In this document: one piece after another, positions 56,090 to 64,000 of the stretch
Position numbering within the stretch: the stretch's first letter is position 1
How the letters are laid out: the number at the start of each line of letters is the position of its first letter
NCBI RefSeq assembly: GCF_017581965.1
Contig: NZ_JAGEVF010000006.1
Location: forward strand, 124,001 to 188,000
Reading direction: 5' to 3'
From: Winogradskyella pelagia
Lineage (GTDB): Bacteria; Bacteroidota; Bacteroidia; Flavobacteriales; Flavobacteriaceae
DNA: 64,000 bases
Program-made: the position numbers and the translations under genes
Notes under the pieces: generated by a model
The model's input: the letters and a program-made list of their open reading frames with translations, nothing else
Databases searched by the model: none
Told to the model about the DNA's origin: nothing

Positions 56090-57970
56090 ATGAAATCAAT
56101 TGCAAGGATTAGTGTTTTATGTATTATTCTATTATTTTCTTACTATTCTCTGGCTCAAGCTGATATATTAGAAAAACTTGAGGAAATTGCAGTAGTAGAT
56201 CAAAAGGTTATGATGCCGATGCGAGATGGTGTGCGATTGGCTACTGACATCTATAGACCTAAAACAAATGAAAAAGTCCCAATTATTTTTTCCAGGACCC
56301 CTTACAACTTTAATTCTTGGGGTGATGGCGAACAAAGAACTCGTACAGCTCAACGCGCTTACGACGCTGTAAAACGAGGATACGCTTACGTAGTACAAAA
56401 TGAACGTGGCCGTTATTATTCAGAAGGCGAGTGGGATATTTTAGGCGTTCCTTTAACTGACGGCTTTGATGCCTTTTCTTGGATGAAAGACCAATCATGG
56501 TCTAATGGAAAAATTGGAACCATAGGGTGCTCATCTACAGCAGAATGGCAGATGGCAGTTGCAGCTTTAGATCACCCTTCTCATGCGGCTATGGTACCAC
56601 AGGCTTACGGTGCTGGTGTTGGTCGTGTTGGGGATTTTTTCGAGCAAGGAAATTGGTATCGTGGTGGTGTAGAACAAATGCTCTTTTTTTCTTGGTTGTA
56701 TGCCGTTGAGCACGATAAATTTAAGCCACGAATTCCTGCCGGAGCCACACAAGAAGATTTAATTAGAATTTCTAGATTCTATGATTTGGCTCCCGAGAAC
56801 CCAAGAGTAGATATGGCAGAAGCCTTATCCCATTTACCTATTCAGGATATTCTTCAAAATATTAATGGAAAGCGTGAGGTATTTGATAAAATGGTACGAC
56901 GCAAACCCAATGATCCTGATTGGTATAAAGGCGGACTATATCATGATGATATGGGCTTCGGTGTACCTAGTTTTTGGTTTGCCTCTTGGTATGATGTGTC
57001 CATTAGTCCAAACCTAGCCCTCTTTAATCATGTTAGAAATAATGCAGAAGATGCAGAAGTAAGAGATAATCAGTATATGGTCATTGCTCCAGTATTGCAC
57101 TGTAGATATACAAGGGCAACCGAAAATACTATGGTTGGTGACCGTAATGTTGGCGATGCCAGACTAAATTACGACGAGCAAATCTATGCTTGGTTCGATT
57201 GGTGGCTGAAAGGTGAGACTACCGATTTTAAAGAAAAAACACCAAGAGTACAGTACTACACTATGGGAAGTAATAAGTGGCAAGCTTCAGAGCAGTGGCC
57301 ACCAGAAAATACAGAACTGGTTACCTATTATTTAAATAGTGGAGGCGATGCTAATACCATGTATGGCGATGGTGAACTAACCACAGCTATGCCAAGTAAA
57401 GACAACCCAGATTCCTTTGTATATGACCCTATGAACCCGGTAAAATCCTATGGAGGTAATGTCTGCTGTACGGGAAATGCCGTGCAAGGCGGTGCCTTTG
57501 ACCAGCGTATTATGGAAACACGAAATGATATTTTAGTCTATACTACGAATGTATTAAAGGAGGGTGTAGAAGTTACGGGATTCATAGAAAGTACCTTATA
57601 TGTGTCTTCTGATGTTAAGGATACGGACTTCACCATTAAATTAATTGATGTATATCCCGATGGTACAGCTTATAATCTCGATGAAACTATTCAGCGTGCG
57701 CGTTTCCGTGAGGGCTATGACAAGGAAGTCTTTATGAAAAAGGGCGATGTCTATAAAATTGATTTAACACCAATGGCCACAAGTAATTATTTTAAAAAAG
57801 GCCATAGGATTAGAATAGAAATCTCTAGTAGTAATTTTCCAAGATTTGCAAGAAACCTAAATACAGGTGGTAATAATTATGATGAATCAGAAGGGGTAAT
57901 TGCAACTAATTCTATTCACCATTCAAAAAAATACCCTTCACATATCAAACTTCCAATTAAACAAGACTAA
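56090..57970 (+). CDS. CocE/NonD-type (S15-like) alpha/beta hydrolase, secreted
   Basis: The 626-residue protein has a signal peptide (about 1-22, ending LAQA), an alpha/beta-hydrolase domain opening [19 protein letters not shown], and a C-terminal jelly-roll domain (from about 400). The family includes cocaine esterases and X-Pro dipeptidyl peptidases. The nucleophile elbow reads GCSSTAEW, with Ser148, rather than the usual GxSYGG, so the oxyanion surroundings may differ. The ATG at 56090 gives a normal signal peptide; an ATG at 56048 would add a polar extension. It is 24 bp before the BNR-repeat gene. Confidence 0.88.
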   Translation: MKSIARISVLCIILLFSYYSLAQADILEKLEEIAVVDQKVMMPMRDGVRLATDIYRPKTNEKVPIIFSRTPYNFNSWGDGEQRTRTAQRAYDAVKRGYAYVVQNERGRYYSEGEWDILGVPLTDGFDAFSWMKDQSWSNGKIGTIGCSSTAEWQMAVAALDHPSHAAMVPQAYGAGVGRVGDFFEQGNWYRGGVEQMLFFSWLYAVEHDKFKPRIPAGATQEDLIRISRFYDLAPENPRVDMAEALSHLPIQDILQNINGKREVFDKMVRRKPNDPDWYKGGLYHDDMGFGVPSFWFASWYDVSISPNLALFNHVRNNAEDAEVRDNQYMVIAPVLHCRYTRATENTMVGDRNVGDARLNYDEQIYAWFDWWLKGETTDFKEKTPRVQYYTMGSNKWQASEQWPPENTELVTYYLNSGGDANTMYGDGELTTAMPSKDNPDSFVYDPMNPVKSYGGNVCCTGNAVQGGAFDQRIMETRNDILVYTTNVLKEGVEVTGFIESTLYVSSDVKDTDFTIKLIDVYPDGTAYNLDETIQRARFREGYDKEVFMKKGDVYKIDLTPMATSNYFKKGHRIRIEISSSNFPRFARNLNTGGNNYDESEGVIATNSIHHSKKYPSHIKLPIKQD

Positions 57971-57994
57971 TCAATAATTTCACATTATATACCA

Positions 57995-60900
57995 ATGAAA
58001 CATATATTCCTTTTATGCTTGGCTCTTTTTTTGAGCTTAGGCCAAGTTTGTGATGCTCAAAAAAAATCAAAAAAGAATACGGATAACAAAACACCTTTAG
58101 AGGAAATCTCTATTTCTGGTCTTAAATGGCGTAATGTTGGCCCCGCCATGACTTCTGGACGTATTTCAGATTTTGCCGTAAATCCGAACAACCCTTTTGA
58201 GTATTACGTAGCCACATCTTCGGGCGGTGTATGGAAAACTAGCAATGCTGGTGTGACTTACGCACCTATTTTCGATAGTCAAGGGTCTTATTCCATCGGT
58301 TGTGTGACTATAGATCCAAATAATGCAAACGTGATATGGGTAGGCACAGGAGAAAATAACAACCAACGTTCGGTAGCCTATGGTGATGGTATATATAAGT
58401 CTATGGATGGTGGTAAATCTTGGAACCACATGGGTTTAAAAAATTCCGAGCATATTGGTAAAATTATAGTCCATCCTGAGAATTCAAATGTTGTATATGT
58501 GGCCGCTATTGGGCCGTTATGGAGTAAAGGCGGTGATAGAGGGTTGTATAAAACAGAAGACGGCGGGGAAACGTGGACATCTATAGTGGATGTAGATGAG
58601 CATACTGGTGTTAATGATGTTGTTATGGATCCAAGAGATTCCAATGTGCTTTATATTTCAACCTTGCAACGACGACGACATGTTTATACCTATGTAGGAG
58701 GTGGACCTGGTTCTGGAATGCATAAAACTACAGATGGTGGCAAAACATGGACTAAATTAGAAAGTGGTTTACCCAATGAGGAGTTGGGAAGAATTGGACT
58801 TGCCATATCACCAGCTAATCCAGAAATTATCTACGCTATTGTTGAAGCAGCTAACGGAAAAGGAGGTTTCTATGCGTCTACCAATAGAGGAGCTAGCTGG
58901 GAGAAGCGTAGCTCTCATGTTACTAGCGGTAATTATTACCAAGAGATTATAGCGGATCCTATAGATGAACATACGGTTTATTCTATGGATACCTGGATGT
59001 CCGTAACCCACGATGGCGGTAAAACCTTTAATATGGTAGGTGAGGATACCAAACATGTTGACAACCATTGCATGTATATAGATCCAACCAATAACCAACA
59101 CTGGATTGTTGGTTGCGACGGCGGTATCTACGAAACCTTTGATGCCGCAAAAACATGGGATTTTAAAAAGAACTTACCCGTAACCCAGTTTTATAAAGTT
59201 GCCGTGGATAATGATGTCCCGTTCTACAATATTTACGGCGGAACACAAGACAACTTTAGTTTAGGAGGACCATCGCGTGTATTAACGGAACATGGCATTA
59301 GAAATTCAGAATGGTTTATCACCAATGGTGGTGATGGTTTTGAATCACAAATAGACCCTAACAACCCAAATATAGTATATGCCCAATCCCAATATGGCGG
59401 ATTAGTGCGTTTTGATAAGAAGAGCGGTGAGAAAGTAGGTATTAAACCAAAAGCACGAAAAGGAGAGAATGCGTATAGATTTAATTGGGATGCACCACTT
59501 GTAGTGAGCAGACATGTTCCTGGACGCTTATATTTTTCGGCAAATAAAGTGTTTAAGTCCGATGATTATGGTAATAGCTGGCAGGTTATCAGTGAAGACC
59601 TTTCACAACAAATTGATAGAAATGCATTAAAGGTTTACGACCGTGTGGTAAGTATTGATGCCGTTATGAAAAATGGCTCTACATCACAATATGGTAGCGT
59701 CGTTGCGTTCTCAGAATCTCCTTTAAATAAAAATCTTTTAGCAGCAGGTACCGATGATGGATTAATCCACATATCTGAAGACGGCGGCACAAATTGGCAA
59801 AAGATTTCGAATGTGCCAGGAGCACCGAATCAATCTTATGTCAATAGCGTGTTTTTATCAAAACATGATGAAAACGTAATATACGTGGCGTTCAACCATC
59901 ACAAATTTGGAGATTTTAAACCCTATATTTTTAAATCTTCCGATAAAGGAAAAAGTTGGAAAGCCATTCAGTCTAATCTTCCTGATCGCGGCAGTGTTTA
60001 CGCCATTGAGGAAGACCACGTGGATAAGGATCTTCTTTTTGTTGGTACTGAATTTGGCGCTTTCTTTTCGCCAGACCAAGGCCAACATTGGAAACAGCTT
60101 AAGGCTGGTCTACCAACAATTGCAGTTAGGGATATCGCTATTCAAGAACGTGAAAACGATTTGGTCTTAGGCACTTTTGGTCGTGGGTTTTATGTTATGG
60201 ACGACTATTCGCCATTGAGAGCTATTGAAAATAAACCACCTGACGAAGCGGCTAAGATATTTCCAATAAGAACAGCATTAATGTGGGAAAAGAGCAGTCC
60301 ATTAGGACTTCCAGGAAAGTCCTTTCAAGGTGATAATTTTTATACCGCACCAAACTTGGGTCCAGAAGCACTAATAACCTATTATTATAATGAGGATTAC
60401 AAGTCACTAAAAAGTAATCGCCAAAAGGAAGAAAAAGAACGCATTGAAGCAGGTGAGGATACACCGTATCCAAGCTATGACAATTTAAAGGCCGAGTCTG
60501 ATGAAATGAAGGATGAATTAGTCTTTACTATTAAAGATGCTAATGGTGCGGTGGTTAAAAAAGTGTTTAAGTCTGCCAAAAAAGGGGTGCAGCGTTTCCA
60601 TTGGGATTTGAGGTACACACTACAAGACCCAATTGATTTGAGTACACCATCGTTTTATAATCCCTTTGGAGGTAGTGATGAAGGCACCTTAGTTGCTCCT
60701 GGAATCTATAGTGTAGATATGGCTCTGATGAGGCAAGGACAACTTATTACATTGACAGATACTTTAAGCTTTGAAGTTAAAGCACTTGATAATGTAGAGA
60801 TGCCAGCTGAGAATCGAGCAGAAAAAGTAGCCTTTCAAAAAAACTTGGCCAAACTTCAAGCAGATTTTGGTATTGCCCAAAATTTAATGTCTGAGTCTAG

Positions 60901-61285
60901 AACTAAACTGCGCTACATCAAAGCTTCCATTAAGCGTGCAGAACAACCTTTAGGTCCACTTACTAAAGAAGTGATGGCTATAGAAAAGCAGTTAAAGGAG
61001 GTACAGTTGGCCATGTATGGCGACCCTGTAAAACGACGTTTAGATATGGACCAACCACCCTCACCTGCTAGTCGCTTAGGAAGCATTGGCTATGAACAGA
61101 AATACTCCACGGCAACACCAACGCAAACCCATAGAGACAGTTATGCTATTGCAAAACAAGACGTAATGGCCATTAAATCTAAAATGGAGCGCATTTTCAA
61201 CGAAGACCTTAAGACCTTAGAGCAAAAATTAATTAATTCTGGCGCACCATACACACCAGGACGTGGATACGAAAACCAAAATTAA
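57995..61285 (+). CDS. Large exported BNR/sortilin-like repeat protein
   Basis: The 1096-residue protein has a signal peptide (about 1-21). Repeated Asp-box motifs of the form S.DGG.SW or T.DGG.TW follow (MDGGKSWNH, EDGGETWTS, TDGGKTWTK, HDGGKTFNM, EDGGTNWQK and others) through about residue 720, forming one or two beta-propellers like those of the sortilin/Vps10 and glycosidase fold. The C-terminal part (about 750-1096) has a beta-sandwich-like region and a helical end. No catalytic site is obvious, so it could bind, or process, glycans or peptides. The S9 peptidase gene follows 1 bp later. Confidence 0.85.
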   Translation: MKHIFLLCLALFLSLGQVCDAQKKSKKNTDNKTPLEEISISGLKWRNVGPAMTSGRISDFAVNPNNPFEYYVATSSGGVWKTSNAGVTYAPIFDSQGSYSIGCVTIDPNNANVIWVGTGENNNQRSVAYGDGIYKSMDGGKSWNHMGLKNSEHIGKIIVHPENSNVVYVAAIGPLWSKGGDRGLYKTEDGGETWTSIVDVDEHTGVNDVVMDPRDSNVLYISTLQRRRHVYTYVGGGPGSGMHKTTDGGKTWTKLESGLPNEELGRIGLAISPANPEIIYAIVEAANGKGGFYASTNRGASWEKRSSHVTSGNYYQEIIADPIDEHTVYSMDTWMSVTHDGGKTFNMVGEDTKHVDNHCMYIDPTNNQHWIVGCDGGIYETFDAAKTWDFKKNLPVTQFYKVAVDNDVPFYNIYGGTQDNFSLGGPSRVLTEHGIRNSEWFITNGGDGFESQIDPNNPNIVYAQSQYGGLVRFDKKSGEKVGIKPKARKGENAYRFNWDAPLVVSRHVPGRLYFSANKVFKSDDYGNSWQVISEDLSQQIDRNALKVYDRVVSIDAVMKNGSTSQYGSVVAFSESPLNKNLLAAGTDDGLIHISEDGGTNWQKISNVPGAPNQSYVNSVFLSKHDENVIYVAFNHHKFGDFKPYIFKSSDKGKSWKAIQSNLPDRGSVYAIEEDHVDKDLLFVGTEFGAFFSPDQGQHWKQLKAGLPTIAVRDIAIQERENDLVLGTFGRGFYVMDDYSPLRAIENKPPDEAAKIFPIRTALMWEKSSPLGLPGKSFQGDNFYTAPNLGPEALITYYYNEDYKSLKSNRQKEEKERIEAGEDTPYPSYDNLKAESDEMKDELVFTIKDANGAVVKKVFKSAKKGVQRFHWDLRYTLQDPIDLSTPSFYNPFGGSDEGTLVAPGIYSVDMALMRQGQLITLTDTLSFEVKALDNVEMPAENRAEKVAFQKNLAKLQADFGIAQNLMSESRTKLRYIKASIKRAEQPLGPLTKEVMAIEKQLKEVQLAMYGDPVKRRLDMDQPPSPASRLGSIGYEQKYSTATPTQTHRDSYAIAKQDVMAIKSKMERIFNEDLKTLEQKLINSGAPYTPGRGYENQN

Positions 61286-61286
61286 A

Positions 61287-64000
61287 ATGAACACAATGAG
61301 ATTAGTAATTCTAATATGCTTTTTGTGCCTTTTTGGCACCACTATAGCGCAGAAAAAAGTGATGCAAAACGAGGATAAAGCCCTCTGGAATCGCATTAGA
61401 AATGTGAATATTTCCAATTCTGGAGACCATATGCTGTATGAGCTTGGACCTGAAGAGCAAGACCAAACGCTTCATCTTCAAAAAATAAATGGTAGTAAGA
61501 TAATGTCTTACCAACGCAGTCAAGGCGGTCAATTTTCCTATGATTCAAAGCATGTTGTATTTACGGCGAACGCCTTTAAGGACAGTATTAGGGAAATGAA
61601 ACGCCGTAAAGTTAAAAAGAAGGATTTACCCAAGGACACCCTCATTATTTATGATATTGAATCTAAGGGCTTAACGAAAATCCCTAATGTAAAGTCCTAT
61701 AAAATGCCCGAAAAATGGTCTGGTGTTGTGGCTTATATATTGGAGCCTATAAAAAAGCAAAAGGATACTGCCAAAACAAAGGAAAAGGACACTACAAAAA
61801 CGAAAACAAAACTTAAAAAGGTATCAAAGGACAACGGTTTCCATTTGGTAATACGACAACTAGCAAACGGTGCTGAAGATACCTTGAAATATGTACACAG
61901 CTATACTTTGGCTAAAGAAGGTAAGCATCTTGTTTATGCTACATCTGGTGAGGTAGATAGTATTGGTGGTGGTGTTTACCACTACAATGTTGACAAAGCA
62001 GAGAAAACCCTGCTTCTGGCTAGTCACCATAAAACAAAATATCCGCAATTGGCCATTTCCGAAAGCGGCGAACGCATCGGGTTTGTAGTTGATGCCGATT
62101 CTACCAAAAGTCTAATTAAAAAGCCTAGTCTTTATGCATGGCGTCAAGGAGAATCTAAAGCAAGCCGCATAGTAGCTTCTGAGGATAATGCCTCAAAACT
62201 ATTGGTGTCTTCGGATGAAAATTTACGATTCTCTAAAAATGAGAAACGCTTATTTTTTGGCTTAAGAACGACACCCATCGTACAAGATACCACCTTGCTC
62301 GATGAGGAGATTGTCAATGTTGAAGTTTGGACCTATGACGAACCAAGGTTATACACCGTACAAGAATTAGATGTTAAAGACGATAAGAAAAAAGCCTATT
62401 TATCACTTTTCGATTTTGAAAATGACAAGATGGTTCCTATTGCCGATTTAGACTATGACCTTGCCCGATATGCCGATGAAGGTAATAGTGAATATGCCTT
62501 AGTGGGAAATCAAACACCTTATTTACTGCAAAGCCAATGGACGGCACAGCGACCAATGGATATGCAACGAGTTAATTTAAGGACTGGAGAACGTGTTGAT
62601 TTAGGCACCAAAGTTTACGGTGGATCGTCCTTAAGTCCAAAGGGAAAATACCTTTATGGCTACAGCAGAAAAGATAGTACTTGGTATACCTATAACCTTA
62701 AAACCTTAAACTATAAAGCCCTAACAAAGGGGCGTCAGTTTTATAATGAGTTGCACGACTACCCGGATGACCCTTACAGTTATGGCGATGCAGGCTGGAC
62801 TGAAAACGACGAAAAGTTTCTTATTTATGATCGCTATGATATCTGGGCCTTTGACCCAGAAACTGGCACATCGGAAAATCTAACAAAGGGACGAAAAAAT
62901 AAATTGCGCTATCGTTATTTGCGCCTAGATGAAGACGAACGTTCCATTTCAAATACAGAGAATTGGTTGTTAAGCACCTTCAATGAGGATAATAAGCATG
63001 GTGGTTTTGCCAATTACAACCCTAAGAATGGACAGGTAAAACAGATTATTGATGGTCCATTTAGTTATGGAAGACCAATGCTAGCACAAGAGGATAAAAA
63101 AGAACGACTCCTGTTCACAAGACAATCCTTTACACAATTTCCTAATTTATGGAGCACAAACCGTTCATTTAAATCACCAAAACAAATTACAGATGCTAAT
63201 CCACAGCAGAAGGATTACAATTGGGGAACGGCAGAAATGGTAGAATGGGTGTCACTAGACGGCAAGCCTTTACGCGGTATGCTCATTAAGCCAGAGAATT
63301 TCGATCCGAACAAAAAATATCCTATGATTGTGAACTTCTATGAGAAAAGTTCTGATGGATTATATCGTCACCGCGCACCTTCTTATGGTCGTAGTACGAT
63401 TAATTATCCCTTTTACGCCAGTCGTGGTTACGTTATCTTTAACCCAGATGTCTACTATCGCGATGGCTATCCTGGGGAAAGCGCCCTTAATTGTGTAATT
63501 CCAGGTATTACAGCACTCATTGATAAAGGCTTTATAGATAAAGATAATATTGGCGTACAAGGCCATAGTTGGGGCGGCTATCAAATTGCCTATTTGGTTA
63601 CTAAAACCGATATTTTTAAGGCTGCCGAATCTGGTGCTCCGGTACCTAATATGATCAGTGCTTATGGTGGTATACGTTGGTGGACAGGACTGAGCCGCCA
63701 GTTTCAATACGAACACACCCAGAGTAGGATAGGAGGGACACCATGGGAATACCCTCAGCGCTATGTAGAAAATTCGCCTATTTTCAATATTGATAAAATT
63801 AACACACCATTATTGGTTATGCACAACGATGCTGATGGTCATGTACCTTGGTACCAAGGTATTGAGCTTTTTGTAAGTTTAAGACGATTGGGAAAACCGT
63901 CGTGGTTTCTCAACTATAACGACGAGCCACATTGGCCTTTAAAAATGCAAAATAGAATAGATTTCAATATTAGAATGTCGCAATTCTTTGACCATTACCT
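61287..64000 (+). CDS. Prolyl-oligopeptidase-like (S9) peptidase, 3' end outside window
   Basis: A frame opens at the ATG at 61287 and runs 904 codons to the window edge with no stop. The signal peptide is about residues 1-21 (ending IAQ). A beta-propeller of about 600 residues precedes the alpha/beta-hydrolase domain, in which Ser761 (GHSWGGYQ), Asp850 (HNDADGHVPW) and His882 (DEPHWPLK) form the catalytic triad of S9 peptidases. A Lys/Thr-rich stretch (about 150-175) is a flexible insert. It follows the BNR-repeat gene with a 1-bp gap and is very likely co-transcribed. Confidence 0.9.
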   Translation, partial: MNTMRLVILICFLCLFGTTIAQKKVMQNEDKALWNRIRNVNISNSGDHMLYELGPEEQDQTLHLQKINGSKIMSYQRSQGGQFSYDSKHVVFTANAFKDSIREMKRRKVKKKDLPKDTLIIYDIESKGLTKIPNVKSYKMPEKWSGVVAYILEPIKKQKDTAKTKEKDTTKTKTKLKKVSKDNGFHLVIRQLANGAEDTLKYVHSYTLAKEGKHLVYATSGEVDSIGGGVYHYNVDKAEKTLLLASHHKTKYPQLAISESGERIGFVVDADSTKSLIKKPSLYAWRQGESKASRIVASEDNASKLLVSSDENLRFSKNEKRLFFGLRTTPIVQDTTLLDEEIVNVEVWTYDEPRLYTVQELDVKDDKKKAYLSLFDFENDKMVPIADLDYDLARYADEGNSEYALVGNQTPYLLQSQWTAQRPMDMQRVNLRTGERVDLGTKVYGGSSLSPKGKYLYGYSRKDSTWYTYNLKTLNYKALTKGRQFYNELHDYPDDPYSYGDAGWTENDEKFLIYDRYDIWAFDPETGTSENLTKGRKNKLRYRYLRLDEDERSISNTENWLLSTFNEDNKHGGFANYNPKNGQVKQIIDGPFSYGRPMLAQEDKKERLLFTRQSFTQFPNLWSTNRSFKSPKQITDANPQQKDYNWGTAEMVEWVSLDGKPLRGMLIKPENFDPNKKYPMIVNFYEKSSDGLYRHRAPSYGRSTINYPFYASRGYVIFNPDVYYRDGYPGESALNCVIPGITALIDKGFIDKDNIGVQGHSWGGYQIAYLVTKTDIFKAAESGAPVPNMISAYGGIRWWTGLSRQFQYEHTQSRIGGTPWEYPQRYVENSPIFNIDKINTPLLVMHNDADGHVPWYQGIELFVSLRRLGKPSWFLNYNDEPHWPLKMQNRIDFNIRMSQFFDHY

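Noticed and set aside
1..64000. tRNA, rRNA, insertion sequence or prophage genes
   Set aside because: All longer intergenic stretches were read; no cloverleaf, transposase, integrase or phage gene was recognised.

Overview
The window is chromosomal DNA of a low-GC Bacteroidota, almost certainly a marine-type member of the Flavobacteriaceae. The evidence is: a type IX secretion (T9SS) C-terminal sorting domain and the T9SS regulator PorX; an LpxC-FabZ fusion; efp and sucD beside the lipid A genes; bifunctional HisB and HisIE; starts without Shine-Dalgarno sequences; and several promoter-like TAnnTTTG boxes. No rRNA, tRNA, CRISPR array, insertion sequence or prophage was seen.

Layout. (1) 1-9000, minus strand: the end of a surface-polysaccharide locus, read as asnB-like amidotransferase, then ugd, MBOAT O-acyltransferase, SGNH-like partner, GT2 glycosyltransferase, Wzx-like flippase, and a partial gene cut by the window start. 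(2) 9333-13196: a large secreted pectate-lyase-like protein with Ig-like domains, six ~71-residue repeats and a T9SS sorting signal. (3) 13193-17796, minus strand: DUF4258-like protein, alanine dehydrogenase, a membrane protein preceded by an overlapping 47-aa secreted peptide, tsaE and porX. (4) 17838-24890: HD phosphohydrolase, lpxD, lpxC-fabZ, lpxA, efp, a second lpxD-like gene and sucD, closed by a terminator. (5) 24962-28590: fabG, a VWA-like membrane protein and an SPFH/prohibitin protein. (6) 28654-36296: a complete histidine operon, hisG-D-C-[GIY-YIG]-B-H-A-F-IE. It is preceded by a His-rich leader peptide and an attenuator-type terminator, and it is punctuated by CTGAA...TTCAG palindromes. 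A small GIY-YIG nuclease gene sits between hisC and hisB, bracketed by inverted copies of the palindrome. (7) 36297-48354: mixed housekeeping and envelope genes (MORN/YwqK-like protein, TruA-like synthase, Dps, DUF2461, MscS channel, DUF3817, zinc metalloprotease, flavin oxidoreductase, GyrI-like domain, lipoprotein, M23/LysM peptidase). (8) 48652-51525: two orphan genes and a TPR-containing class III adenylate cyclase. (9) 51526-64000: an SLC12-like transporter and a run of secreted hydrolases (penicillin-acylase type, CocE/S15 type, BNR-repeat protein, S9 peptidase cut by the window end).

The most interesting signals are the histidine attenuator, the GIY-YIG/palindrome cassette within the his operon, the overlapping secreted micro-ORF, and the adenylate cyclase with its two uncharacterised neighbours. 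All functional calls come from reading motifs by eye; no database search was run.
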